Positions 1-11,408 of a stretch of 64,000 bases of DNA are shown piece by piece; within the stretch, counting starts at the first letter, position 1, and each line of letters begins with the position of its first letter. The DNA comes from Halicephalobus mephisto (lineage: Eukaryota > Nematoda > Chromadorea > Rhabditida > Panagrolaimidae). The position numbers and the translations under genes are program-made. The notes below the pieces were generated by a model. That model did not search any database. It was not told the DNA's origin and saw nothing but the letters and a program-made list of their open reading frames with translations. The stretch lies in NCBI GenBank assembly GCA_009193035.1, contig SWDT01000032.1:1-64000 (forward strand), in the 5' to 3' direction.

Positions 1-190
1 GTATTTGCAACAGGTTTGATAGACTTCACATTTGTAAGTTTCTGCATCGTTACACACGTTTTCAGCCGAGGACGTCACTGCTGAAGTAATGACGTAATTT
101 CCATCAACTTTAGAAAACTTTACCAAAAGACGAAAAAAGCAGAAAATAGCTGCAGAAGAGAACTACCGTCAGTGCTGGTAGTCTTGTCAT
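1..190 (-). CDS. Secreted Cys-rich peptide, copy 1 (cut by window edge)
   Basis: This is the left copy of the peptide gene described at 2901-3186 and is essentially identical to it over the part present. The ATG is at 190-188. The first exon runs 190-124 and encodes a signal-peptide-like start (MTRLPALTVVLF...). A 43-nt intron follows, and the second exon begins near 80 and runs off the left end of the window. A second chemoreceptor copy probably lies beyond the edge, but that is inference. Confidence 0.5.
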
Positions 191-478
191 GATTTCAGAA
201 ACGATTTGGTATAATAGGAATAATAATAGTAAAACCAGTGACGAGAAAGGACAGAATGGCCTTGGTCGAGTCACTCGCTTTTGCAACAGGCCTTATCAGA
301 CGAGTATCGATCGGCGAGAGGCTCTAAAGAAGACTTACTACTTAGCACACCCTTCTTCTTTGTCACAAACCCTATTCGAATTCATCGTTGTTCTATGCAA
401 CAATTGGAACAATTACTAGTCCGTCAACTGCACTGTGTTAAGCAAGTCATAACCTGAAATCGCAATCTCAGTTTGCCT
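1..478. repeat. Direct repeat, copy A of a duplicated peptide-gene segment
   Basis: Positions 1-478 match 2997-3478 almost perfectly; only a handful of single-base changes and 1-nt indels are seen, for example an extra g near 291 and an extra g near 387. Identity ends abruptly around gcctgacatt in both copies, after which the flanks are unrelated. This is a young segmental duplication, offset 2,996 nt. Confidence 0.9.
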
Positions 479-999
479 GACATTGTTTTCCATTTCTTTA
501 TCCATTGGAATTCGTTCCACATCACACCAATACTGTGTCATCAATGGATCTCTTCATCGATGTTGTGATCATGGCTGATCTGCGCAGATCTTTATCACCA
601 AAGTTTTTTGTCTTCCTACGATAAGCGTTTCATCATCATATTGGTCATTCCTCACCACTTAGATTTGCTTCAGTTGATTTGGAAACCAACTTATAAACTT
701 GCTCCATTCAGGTATTACAACATTATGTCAGTTAGTTGTATGTAGTTAACGGATTATGGACAATGTAATCTCTTCCCATCGATCCAGATGCTTCCATTAT
801 TCCGGTTTAATTTTCGGAAAACGACTTCTATTACTACTATAGAGTTTTAGCGAAATAGCATTACCTTTTCATACTTTTCTGTCGATAACGACCTTGATTG
901 GGTTATAAAACAGTTTAATGGACATTCTACAGCGTTCTAATGTATTTCTCCTGAATATCCTGCTAAATCAACCGATTTACAAGAATATTAATACTGTTG
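479..999. other. Unassigned sequence
   Basis: No convincing exon, repeat or RNA gene is seen on either strand. Base composition is less A/T skewed than the other gaps, which suggests decayed formerly coding or mobile sequence, but no family is recognised. Confidence 0.3.
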
Positions 1000-1310
1000 G
1001 AATTGTAGGCATGAAAGTGGAAATTAAACCGCGAACTGTCTAGACAGAATGCTCAGAGCTCCGTCCAGTCAGTCGACACTTGGGAAGTGAGACTAGTGTG
1101 AGAGTTAATCTTTGAGAAAATCCGATTTTGATCTGGTTCGATTTTGATTTCGATCAAACGAGGATCCTTCTTCTCTTGTTCTATGTTTATGTTAAGATAA
1201 ATATACTTGAATTGCTAACAATAGGAATCAACAGTTTTCCGCCTAATCATGGACCTCCGAAATTGTCATATCATCAACATCTCACTTTTACTACATCATT
1301 ACTACAGAAT
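1000..1310 (+). mobile_element. Fragment of a dispersed element (LTR-like), copy 1
   Basis: The segment from ttgtaggcatgaaag through ccgcctaatcatgg has a clear homologue, in opposite orientation, at about 43,725-44,040. Shared blocks include gaggatccttcttctcttgt and taaatatacttgaattgcta. The two copies differ at many positions, so they are old. The type of element is not proven; untranslated LTR-like sequence is my best guess. Confidence 0.55.
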
Positions 1311-1750
1311 TAAATATTTCTCCATAGTTGAAGGAGATCGTGAAAAGCGAAAATTTGCCTTTTTGACTTTTTCAGAATTTGGATAAATGTAACATCATTC
1401 AATTAGAAATTCATATGACTGTTTATTTATTTAATATAAGAACTCATATTACTGTTTTTCTTGTGAAATCAGCTTTTTTGTTTTACACTTACAAACCCAG
1501 CTGTTGTCTTTGAAAGATGGCTTAATTCTTATTACAAATGCTAATAACTGTAGTGTAAATTTTAATGTTTTCTTTAATTTTATTCGAAAATCAGTTAATG
1601 AAATTTTTATATAACAGACTTGTCATAATAAATAAGTTTCGAATGATAACGGAAGATGGAAAACCAATTAAAATTATTAAGTTTTAGGTATATTATACTC
1701 GAGTGTCAGACAGATTTTTTGTATAAAATTAACTTCTCTAAGTAAATTAC
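1311..1750. other. A/T-rich spacer
   Basis: A/T-rich sequence downstream of the chemoreceptor stop codon. Nothing recognisable is seen beyond the presumed 3' untranslated region. Confidence 0.3.
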
Positions 1751-1773
1751 TCAGTTCAAAATCAGCAATAATG

Positions 1774-2904
1774 TTACGGTAGATGGTGGTTGCTCCCCAC
1801 GGAACGAAGAGAAACAATTGTAGTACTTATATTTGCTCCCTGTACATTCAATACCTTCCTCATTACAAATTTCCTGTACGGTAGGACAAAATAAATAGTC
1901 GCTAGCATTTCGAATATTGCATGGAGGCGGCCAACACAACCGGTAGTCATTATTATTGGGCCCGCGTAAGCATTATGATAAGTGAGACAGAAGAGAAGTG
2001 CCATAACTGGCATGAATAAAAAGATAATAGTAATTGCAATTTGAACGACACAACTGAGAATTAGGGCCTTCTGAAGCTCGTGGTTTTTTAATGTGTATTT
2101 GTGGCTTTTCAGTTCGAAAATGAGCATCACAACGAGTATTATGAATAAAATAGAAATAAGAACTACAATTATCCAGAACATGATAAAGAGAGGGAAAAAA
2201 GTTTCTTTGTCCACTAAAACGAAAGTCGGTTCATTGGCGAACTGGGCGAGAGCAGGACTAAACTCGATAGCCTTCCTCATCATTGTCTCATGATCAAGAT
2301 TAAAGAATTCTCTTGTAATGTAAAGGGCCATAATAGTAAAACATAGCTGAATTGCTAAAGAAACAACTATCATCCATTTAGAAGTTCCTATTGTCTTCAC
2401 TTTTCCTGGGAAAATGCTTGTGTACCGATAAACAAGGGTCATTGTCATTCCAACAACCGTAAAACATGCCAGTAGACAATCAATAAGAATGAAGTAACAA
2501 GACATTGTAGAGTTACCTATCTTCCCGAGGGGACCAAGAACAAATCCCGCGACTGAAAGCAACTCTTTATTTCCAGGAAGACGATATAAATTTCCTTTGA
2601 TAGATTTCACACTACTTCCAATTTTTAGAATAGGATGACCACATTACAACATATACTTACCGGCAGGCATGAGAAAACATGGCTTAGTTAGGCTCATGCT
2701 AACTTCAAACGAGATAGTCCAAACTGAATGGTTGAGAAGGAAGAATTTATAACTTCCCAAACTCTTGGATTGAGTCAACAAGATGTAGAAATAGAATGGA
2801 GCCATCAGTAGTGTAATTCCTGCTGTAATTGTTGTGAAGATAACGTTAATATTAGTTACAGTTTCATTGTAGAAATATTCGAGAGGGAAATCTCTCGAAT
2901 TCAT
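1774..2904 (-). CDS. Srh/Str-superfamily serpentine chemoreceptor
   Basis: Seven-helix chemosensory receptor of the nematode Str superfamily, expected in the plasma membrane or cilium of sensory neurons. Exon 1 (2904-about 2661) encodes an extracellular start and TM1-TM2, with the Srh-like pattern SYKFFLLNHSVW and the short loop KPCFLMP. Exon 2 (to stop 1774) carries the remaining helices, including the sixth-helix region LQKALILSCVVQIAITIIF and the C-terminal LPYRKFVMRKVL, which resembles the conserved KPYR block of Srh/Sri proteins. The exon junction is uncertain. GTAAGT at 2660 does not join in frame to a good acceptor; GTATAT at 2656 with GGAAG near 2615 does (residues ..PAGNSVKSIKG). Total about 360 residues, normal for the family. 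The weak splice site leaves open that this copy is decaying. The ATG overlaps the stop of the peptide gene upstream (ATGA, 2904-2901). Confidence 0.75.
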
Positions 2905-3186
2905 TTCAAAACCTTCAGTATTTGAAAGTAACTACTTTCATAGAAGTCGTCGAAGGAATAAACACCTGTGATTGCATTTATGTCACATACCCAATAGTAT
3001 TTGCAACAGGTTTGATAGACTTCACATTTGTAAGTTTCTGCATCGTTACACACGTTTTCAGCCGAGGACGTCACTGCTGAAGTAATGACGTAATTTCCAT
3101 CAACTTTAGAAAACTTTACCAAAAGACGAAAAAAGCAGAAAATAGCTGCAGAAGAGAACTACCGTCAGTGCTGGTAGTCTTGTCAT
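2901..3186 (-). CDS. Small secreted Cys-rich peptide
   Basis: Two exons join in phase: 3186-3120 (ATG, 22 codons plus 1 nt) and 3076-2901, with a 43-nt intron (GTAAAG ... CTTCAG). The product is 80 residues. It has a hydrophobic signal-peptide-like start (MTRLPALTVVLF...) and then a short domain with Cys in the order C-x(8)-C-x(5)-CC-x(5)-C. No family is recognised. Its TGA overlaps the receptor ATG by 4 nt on the same strand. An identical copy starts at position 190. It could instead be a 5' exon of the receptor transcript, since a single mRNA covering both would need reinitiation or alternative splicing. Confidence 0.5.
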
Positions 3187-3478
3187 GATTTCAGAAACGA
3201 TTTGGTATAATAGGAATAATAATAGTAAAACCAGTGACGAGAAAGGACAGAATGGCCTTGGTCGAGTCACTCGCTTTTGCAACAGCCTTATCAGACGAGT
3301 ATCGATCGGCGAGAGGCTCTAAAGAAGACTTACTACTTAGCACACCCTTTTTCTTTGTCACAAACCCTATTCGAATTCATCGTTTTCTATGCAACAATTG
3401 GAACAATTACTAGTCTGTCAACTGCACTGTGTTAAGCAAGTCATAACCTGAAATCACAATCTCAGTTTGCCTGACATT
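2997..3478. repeat. Direct repeat, copy B
   Basis: Second copy of 1-478. Its right edge, at about 3478, coincides with the point where homology to the HACD3-type dehydratase begins. The duplication boundary is therefore also the breakpoint of the gene fragment that follows. Confidence 0.9.
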
Positions 3479-3503
3479 TTTTTCCGTTTTAACTTCTCTC
3501 GGG

Positions 3504-4235
3504 ATGGAAATTTACATCTTGACGTGGTTGAGGTACTCAATCTGGATCATCCTGTATCCTAGTGGACTTTTCCTGGAAGCCATCAGTATGCTGAAGGCCA
3601 TTCCGTTTTTTTACCATTCTGGAAAATGGAGCATTTCACTTCCGAATCGGTTGAATTTCAGCTTCAATTTTGGAGTTTTTTTAACTTTGTTCGTAATTAT
3701 TGCCTTTCCTAAAAGTGAGTTAATTTTTTTGATTTAAAAATAATTTTTAAAATTTTTCAATTTTTCAATTTAAAAATTAATTTTTTTTATTTTAGATTTT
3801 TTGAAAATATTTTAATTAATTTTAAAAAGTTGAAAATATTTTTAAAGTACTTTTTGAATAATTTTAGTTTTTTAATAATAATATTGTTATTTAGTAATTT
3901 TAGAATTTGTTAATGATATTATTATTGAATATTTTTAGTATTTTAAAATTAGTTTTTTTTTATTAATTTTTGTTTTTTCAATAATTTTAGAATTTGTTAA
4001 TGATATTATTATTGAATATTTTTAGTATTTTAAAATTAGTTTTTTTTTTTATTAATTTTTGTTTTTTCAATAATTTTAGAATTTGTTAATGATATTATTA
4101 TTGAATATTTTTAGTATTTTAAAATTAGTTTTTTTTTTATTAATTTTTGTTTTTTCAGTTTCCTATACGTTGATTACCCACATGAGGAAGCAGAGAACCA
4201 AGAAATTTGCCAACGAAAAAAAGAAAAAAATTTAA
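3504..4235 (+). CDS. HACD3: 3' half of a HACD3-type 3-hydroxyacyl-CoA dehydratase (fragment)
   Basis: Encodes only the last two exons of a HACD/PTPLA-family enzyme, which dehydrates 3-hydroxyacyl-CoA in very-long-chain fatty acid elongation in the ER membrane. Exon 3504-3714 joins 4159-4235 in phase (GTGAGT ... TTTTTTCAG). Visible features are the family block LTWLRYSIWI, the catalytic pair Tyr and Glu seven residues apart in LYPSGLFLE, the SLPNRLNFSF segment, two hydrophobic helices, and a KKKKI end that fits a KKXX ER-retrieval signal. Human HACD3 ends similarly. Homology extends upstream of the first ATG to about 3481 (..SVLTSLG), then stops at the duplicated peptide-gene segment. The p23 domain and first helices are missing here, but the matching 5' half is at 61737-63300. 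No complete gene can be read in this position; a pseudogene is likely unless trans-splicing or a chimeric 5' exon supplies the start. Confidence 0.7.
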
Positions 4236-4489
4236 TTTTAAAATTTTTGTTTTTATTTATTTTATTATGGAAAAAAGTACCGTAAAGTGCTCATTGTGGT
4301 ATTTGGAGAATTAGTTCATTGAAGCTAAGAAAACAATAAACAAAAGAATTTCAGTCGATTCACCGTCATTGAACCGAGGAAAAAGAACCAGATGCATGGC
4401 CAGATTTGTCATTTGTAAAGACAACTTTCTTGCTTGATTGGATTTTTTAAAAAAGATTTTTTAATAATTTTTGGCGCATAATTGTGAAA

Positions 4490-5215
4490 TTTTTATGTTT
4501 ATTACGGTAACTAATGAGGATTGTAATTGGTATTTTTAGATTTGGTACGGTAACTGAGAAAAGTTTGTTTTTGTTACGGTAACTGAGGAAAATTAAAATT
4601 GATACTGTAATTGAGAAAAGTTTGTCTTTGTTACGGTAACTGAGGAAAATTAGAATTGATACGGTAACTGAGGAAAATTAAAATTGATACGGTAATTGAG
4701 AAAAGTTTGTCTTTGTTACGGTAACTGAGAAAAGTTTATTGTTGTTACAGTAACTGAGAAAAATTAAAATTGATACTGTAACTAATGAGGATTTTAAAAA
4801 AATATTTTTGTTATAGTAACCCGTAGAAGTTTTAAAAATTCTTATTTTCGTTACAGTAACTGAAAAGAATTTAAATTTTGTTACAGTAATTGAGGAAAAT
4901 TATAGTTGATACTGTAACTAATGAAGATTTTAAGTTATATTTTCATCATAGTAACCTCTAAAAACCCCATGGAATACTGTAACTAAGAACATTTATAATC
5001 TAAAAAATTTAACTTTATTACAGTACTCTATGGAACACTGTAACTAAGAACATTTATAATCTAGAAAATTCATCATAGTACCCCATGGAATACTGTAACT
5101 AAGAACATTTATAATCTAAAAAATTCATCATAGTACCCCATGGAATACTGTAACTAAGAACATTTACAACTTGGAAAATTTAACTTCCTTACAGTAATCT
5201 CAGAGATTATAATTG
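4490..5215. repeat. Degenerate minisatellite with gttacggtaactgag units
   Basis: Irregular tandem units of about 35-60 nt built around (a/g)tta(c)agtaactgag..aaaatt. Later units change to ccatggaatactgtaacta with aagaacatttataatct, repeated about four times between 4960 and 5165. No coding signal is seen. Confidence 0.75.
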
Positions 5216-5459
5216 ATATTTTTATGTTTTTATTTGCTTTCGATTGTCCCAAAACTAATTAAATCAGTTTTTTAAAATTCTTCAAGGCTGAAAACAGGTG
5301 TCAAAACAGGATCTCATTTGTTTTGTCAAATGTAATAATTTTCTCACTGAACTGTTTTTTCGAAACTGGAGGGAATCTTGATCCCATTCATTTAGTAATG
5401 AGAACGGAAAAACTGGTGCGAAAGTGAGAAACTACTCTGGGAAAGTCAATTGAGGCAAT

Positions 5460-5910
5460 CCAAGGTTAAACGGATAGACTGGCTTGTTCAACCTTGGTCC
5501 TAACGCGAATTTTGATATTACTACTTCATAACATTAAATTGTTTTTTAATGTTTTTTATTTTTATAAATAATAAATTTTAAAAATTTAAAAAACTTGAAA
5601 ATCGAAAAATGTAGCAAAAAAATAACGTCGATATTCGTGTCAGGACCAAAGTTGAGTAATTTGATTTATTTTTTAAATTATAAAAGTTTTCTAATTAAAA
5701 ATCAAGTCAATTTGTTCAACCTTGGTCCTGACGCGAATTTCGATATTACTACTTCATAATATTAAATTGTTTTTTTATGTTTTTTATTTTATAAATAATA
5801 AATTTGAAAAATTTAAAAACGTAAAAAGTGAAAAATTTGTTTTAAATCATTTTAAAAAATGAAAATCAATGAGACTATTATTCGCATCGGGACCAAGGTT
5901 AAACGACTTT
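5460..5910. repeat. Two-copy repeat with a caaggttaaac motif
   Basis: About 100 nt starting near ttgttcaaccttggtcct (5487) recur near 5713. Both copies run through gcgaatttcgatattactac and a run of A/T-rich sequence. The reverse motif accaaggttaaacg closes the region at 5890. No gene is seen. Confidence 0.65.
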
Positions 5911-6039
5911 TTTTTTTAATTATTATCCTTTTTCGGAAGTGACATGATTACAAGTTATCCTGGATAATTAGACTGGATTTGAAAGAAATAAAATTTTTAT
6001 TGCAATAGTTGTGAATTTCACAAATTGATTACGGTAGAG

Positions 6040-6600
6040 AATTTTGAAAAATTCTAATGGTTGATGTTCTGTTTTTAATATTTGGCGTTCTGTTCTAAAT
6101 GCCACAATTATTTGAACAATTCCGAAAATTAGCATTGTGTTTCTCAGTTGAGACTGTAATTTCTTTGTTCCACTTACTTGACGTTCTGTTTCGAATGCCA
6201 TAACTATCTTAAAAATTCAAATGATTGGCGTTGTGTTCTGAATGTTATAACTAAGAAATTTATGTTTGGCGTTATGTTCTGAATGCCATAACTGAGAAGT
6301 TTATGTTTGACGTTCTATTCAGAATGCCACAACTAAGAACTTTTACGTTTGGCGTTGTGTTCTGAATGCCATAACTGAGAAGTTTCTGTTTGGCGTTCTA
6401 TTCCGAATGCCATAATTAAGAACTTTTACGTTTGGCGTTATGTTCCAAATGCCATAACTAAGAACTTTTACGTTTGGCGTTATGTTCCAAATGCCATAAC
6501 TAAGAACTTTTATGTTTGGCGTTGTGTCCCTAACATTTGAGACTTTATTTCCTTTATCTCATTAATTTGGCAATGTGTTCTGAACGCCATAACTATTCAA
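6040..6600. repeat. Minisatellite of about 41-nt units
   Basis: Roughly a dozen imperfect units of the form tttggcgttatgttc followed by tgaatgccataactaagaac. The last units (6425-6520) are nearly identical and the outer ones diverged. The open frame on the minus strand at 5968-6201 is only repeat sequence. Confidence 0.8.
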
Positions 6601-8579
6601 TTAATTTATTGTTCGCTTTCCCCATGACGATTTTTGTGTTTCTTGATCCCGACATTCGGCAAAAGTAAAAAGACAAAAGATAATTGTATGAATGAACAAA
6701 TTGAGTCGCCTTGAGGATAATGGTCTTTGCGCACGCAAGATCCTTGAAATCGTCCCTCATTGAAGACAAAAAGGCACTTCCGATGTTCATTCAACAAAAA
6801 TTACATCTCGAAATGACCTGTTGGGAATTTTCATGGATAAAGCAACAAAAGAAACACCTTTTTTTGAAAATTGAAGCCAGATATTCCTGGAATCAAATTC
6901 CAAAAGCCAAAAATATGGATAATTATGAGACAAAGGAAATTTAACGGAGGATTGACCGATATCCCAAATGTCTTTGTTCTTGACAAGATTTGCAAAAAAC
7001 GAACAAGTAATTATCGGATCAAGTTGATCATGCTAGGTGTCACAGGTCTCGACTGGAAATTTTCAAAATTAAAAATGTTATTTTAACAATTTTTCAAAAA
7101 TACAAAAAATTAAAAATTTCAAAAATAAAAAATATTATTTTAAAAATTTTTCAAAAATACAAAAAATTTAAAATTTTCGATCTCGACTGGAAATTTTCGA
7201 AATTAAAAACGTTATTTTAACAATTTTTCAAAAATGCATAAAAAATTTCGAATTTCGAAAATTAAAAATGTTATTTTAAAAATTTTCCAAATATATAAAT
7301 AAAAATTCAAATTTTTAGTTTCAACTAGAAAATTTCGAAAAATTATATTAAGACAAATTTTTCCAAATTTTAGGATAAAGATTTTCGTTTTTTGATAATA
7401 TTATAATTTTTTTAAATTTTAAAATAAAAATTTTCATTTTTAATAATATTGTAATTTTTTTTAATTTTAAAACTTTAAAATAAAATTTTTTATTTTTTAA
7501 TAATATTATAATTTTTTTAATTTTAAATTTTAAAATAAAAATTTTTATTTTTTAAATAATATTGTGATTTTTTTTAGTTTTAAAACTTTAAAATAAAATT
7601 TTTTATTTTTTAATAATATTGTGATTTTACAATCGGACCATTTTTGTCGTTTTCCCAGCTCATTTTCCAGGAAAAATTTGGGCACAGTCGTTTTTTCCAG
7701 AACTCATAAACGCCACTGACCGAACTTGACCAGTTTTCATTTGACTATTGCTATTGTTTCAATTTTAAGAGAGTGATGACTGCTTTGAAGTCGGTGTTCA
7801 CAAAAAAGGGGTGATTGGGTGTCCAGGCCACCCGCGGAGGTGTAAATCATGTTTACCTGGATCCGCTTGTTGCGTTGCTTCTTGACTTTCGGCACGAAAC
7901 AATTGAAACTTTTGTTCTTGAGTGGATCCGAAATTGCGAAAACCGTTTTCAATAGGATAATGAAAGTTTTCGTTTTAGGATTTCGAAGATTTAAAATGTT
8001 TTTAATTATCGTTTTAGGACTTAAAAAAAATAAAAATAGTTTCAATTTTCGCTTTAGGATTCTGAAAATTTAAAAATTTAATTTTCGTTTTGAGACAAAG
8101 AATTTAGTTTTTTTAAATTCTCGTTTTGAGACTTGGGAAATTTAAAAATTTTATTTTCGCTTCGAGATAAAGAATATGATTTTTTTATTTTCGTTTTAAG
8201 ATTTAAAAAAAATTTAAAAAAGTTTTAATTTTCGCTTCGAGACAAAGAATATGATTTTTTTTATTTTCGCTGTAGAACAAAAAATTTAAAAATAGTTTTA
8301 ATTTTCATTTTAGGATTCTAAAACTTTTATACTTTTAAACTTTTTTCAAGTTTTCGTTTTAAGACCTCAGAAATTCGAAATATGATTTTTTTTGAAACAG
8401 AAAATTAAAATTTTTATTTCAGAGAAAAATAATTTTTTTAAAAACTAAATAATTAAAAAATATTTAAAATTTTCTTTTGAGATTTGGAAAATTAAAAAAT
8501 TATTTTTTTTTACTTTTTTGAATTCAAAAAAATTTATTTTTATTTTCCGCCGAAAAACTTTCTTTTTTAAATAATCTTA
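6601..8579. other. Gap: unique patch, then A/T repeats
   Basis: 6600-7080 and 7640-7930 are unique but contain no exon I can support; open frames here lack splice partners and family similarity. 7080-7640 is made of near-repeats of aaaaatgttattttaac and ttaataatattgtgattttt. 8000-8560 is a degenerate array of ttttaattttcgctttagg units. Confidence 0.4.
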
Positions 8580-9779
8580 AAAAACAATTTTTTCTATAAA
8601 AGGATAAATTGTCACTTTTGGCATACTCTAAATCGAGAATTAGGCATCTGAATTCCATGCATTTTCAATTGAAATCTGAACTGGATACTTTTGACTCGAA
8701 AGTTTTGACTCCATTAGCAATAGCCCCAAATTGCGGGTTTTCGCGCATTTTAATCGACTTTATGGAAAATTCAAAATTATAGCAAAATTGAAATTGAGCC
8801 ATGTTGGAAACTTGTAAATCCCATTTTGGCACCTACTCAGCAGGTGTCTGTCAATCTCTCCTGATTGAGTTTGATTGGGTCGGATCTGCCCCCGGAGGTC
8901 AGCATGAGAACAATGTTTTCCGGTCCATGATCTCATGAGGAGCACTTGAGAAAATTTCTGATTCCTTGATAAACGTTTTTCGGACAAATTGACTTAATTT
9001 TCTTCTTTATTGGCCATTTTGACGTTTTGGATGAGTCTGTTGGATTTGTAGGTATCAATTACCGTCCCTCAAAATGGACATTCAGAGATTTCAAGGTTAT
9101 TTTGTTGTTTGAATGAGAAAATTCAGTGTTCGTAAATAGGAGTGGAAATTGAACGGCGGTTTTTTGTCTTATGGTTTATTAGTTAGAAAATTGAATTACA
9201 ACGTGAACGGGCGCGAGTTCGGTTCCTTTACTTATCAGTAATTTGAATTTCTTCTGTTATTGTTAATTTAAAATTAAGGAAAATAAAATTTGTTTTCTTG
9301 GTTTGTTGTTAGAAAAACAAATTTCCACTCCTAAAGCCTCAGGTTCAATCCCCATCGGCCGTCTTCCTAATTTTTCCATATCCGGCCTCTTAAAGTCGAT
9401 CGTGTGAAAGCAGGTGGATTCAACTCAACCTGTTCATGTCCATTGTTTCATTTTTTTAATATCCGGAATATCCGAATGAGGTGTGCAATTGATACCTACT
9501 TATTGCTCTTTCCCTATTTGAAGGACAATGAGATTTTTGTTCATCATCTGTCGAATCGGAGTCAAGTGAACAAAGAATATTGAGAAAAATACAATTTCGC
9601 GCACTCGACGGTAGGTAATCGACATATGCGATTAATCCGTCCATGATCCGGTTTACACGATTTTCGACAAAATGACGAGAAATTGTTCGTTTTACATACC
9701 GTAATTCCCAATTAATTTAATAAAATTACTGTAGAAAAATAAAATTAAAGATCCATTAGTAGATTCTTTTTCGAGGTCA
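8580..9779. other. Gap: unique sequence, no gene seen
   Basis: Mixed-composition sequence with short open frames on both strands (for example minus 8987-8760 and 9644-9456). None shows a signal peptide, a family motif or a spliceable continuation. A tRNA T-arm-like string near 9330 was examined and rejected. Confidence 0.35.
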
Positions 9780-10332
9780 AATTTCGTAATTGACTTTAAA
9801 AATTTGAAATTCATTGAATTTTAATTTTTTCAATAAAATTTGAAAAATTCCGAAATTTAGGATTTTATAAATTTGAAAATTTTTCAAAAAATTATTAAAT
9901 TTTAAAATTCCAAAATTCGATGGAATTCTGAAGACACTTTGAAGATATTTAAAAATTTTCCAAAAAATTCTAAAAATTTTCAATTTCTAAAATTCCGGAA
10001 TACGGTAGATTTTTAAAGATATTTTAGAAATCTGTAGCAGCTTCTGGAAGATCTCTAAAATCCTCCAAAAATCTCAATTTTATAAATTTTTAAATTTTTA
10101 AATTTTATAAATTTTTAAATTTTTAAATTTTATAGATTTTATAAATTTTTGTAGAAAATTTCGAAATTAAGTAAAATTAAAAAAATATTTTATACATTTT
10201 AGAATTTTATGGAAGCTTTTGAGAAATCTTCAAAAAGTTTTTTAAATTTTCCATAAATATTCCAATTTTTGAAATTTTGTAATTCTGAAAATTTTTGTCG
10301 AGAATATTTCGAAACAAAACTTTTTTAAAATT
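9780..10332. other. A/T-rich low-complexity sequence
   Basis: Runs of aaatttttaaattttataaattt and similar with no coding signal. Confidence 0.5.
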
Positions 10333-10620
10333 TTACAATAGTTTTATTTTTTGAGGTTTCCAAAGCTCCGCCCCTGAATGGAGGACGATTTTGCTACCAT
10401 TACCGGGGTATTTTCGAATTTCGTGACTGTCTTTAGCGCCATTTGAGAGAGCAAATAGGAACGAGCCAAAGTGCCCAATCAAGTCGGGGGGCGGGGTCCG
10501 GAACAATGGAACAAAACAAAAGTCAGTCATTCGAGTGGAATTGAGTAAAGTGGACCGCAAATGGCTACGATTACTCCTTGTCTTTCCGGGGATGTACCTG
10601 TCAGGTTCAGAAACACCAGA
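10333..10620. other. GC-rich island upstream of the BarH gene
   Basis: A 290-nt patch is distinctly richer in G and C than the surrounding DNA, with gcgccatttgagagagcaaa, caagtcggggggcggggtcc and tttccggggatgtacctgtc. It lies 0.8-1.1 kb before the BarH start codon and next to nothing else, so a promoter or enhancer is a reasonable guess. The open frame on the minus strand (10560-10333) has no recognisable family. Confidence 0.3.
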
Positions 10621-10629
10621 TGTGTCTGA

Positions 10630-11240
10630 ATTCCTTTAATTTTAAAGCTCTTAAATCAAATTTTCCTAATTATAGAATTTCCCAGAACCCAATTGAGGAT
10701 TCTGAAATCTTCTAAGATCTCCCCAGAATCCAATTGAAGAGTCTAAGACTTTCTAGAATCTTTTCAAATTCAATTAAAATTCTCCAGAATCCAATTGAGG
10801 ATTCTGAAATCTTCTAGAATCTTCTCAAATTCAATTGAGGATTCTGAAATCTTCTAAGATCTCCTCAGAATGTAATTGAGGATTCTGAAATCTTCTAAGA
10901 TCTCCCCAGAACCCAATTGAAGATTCTAAAACTTTCTAGAATCTTCTCAAATCCAATTAAAATCTCCTAAAATTTCTAGAATCTCCCCAGAATCCAATTA
11001 AGGATTCTGAAATCTTCTAGAACTTTATAAGATGCTTCTGGAGGTTTCTAAAATCAAAAAGTTTTTAAATTTTCTAGAATTTTTTGAAGACTTCCAGAAC
11101 TTTATAGGAGCTTCTGAAATAGATTACTGGATTCAGAAGTCTTCAAGATTCTTGTAGAGGATTTCAGGATTTTATAGAAGATTTTAGAATTGTGGCAGAA
11201 GATCTTTGAAAAGTTTCTGAAGTCTTCTAAAATTTTTCCA
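10630..11240. repeat. Degenerate minisatellite, cagaatccaattgaggattc units
   Basis: About nine imperfect units of cagaatccaattgagg followed by attctgaaatcttctagaat between 10680 and 11010, shading into looser related sequence to 11240. Non-coding, immediately upstream of the BarH gene. Confidence 0.75.
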
Positions 11241-11408
11241 AAAATTCTAGGATCTTCCAAATTTTAACATAAATCTACAAAGTCCTCCAGAATCTTGTAA
11301 TTTTTTAACATTTTCAGAATTTTCAAAATCGAATAAAAATTTTTCAAAAATTCGTGTCGAAAAAAATTTTTTGTTTTTATTTTTAAAAATTTTATTAAAT
11401 TTAGCATA

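Noticed and set aside
9325..9375. tRNA-like T arm (ggttcaatcccc)
   Set aside because: No acceptor, D or anticodon stems can be built around it.
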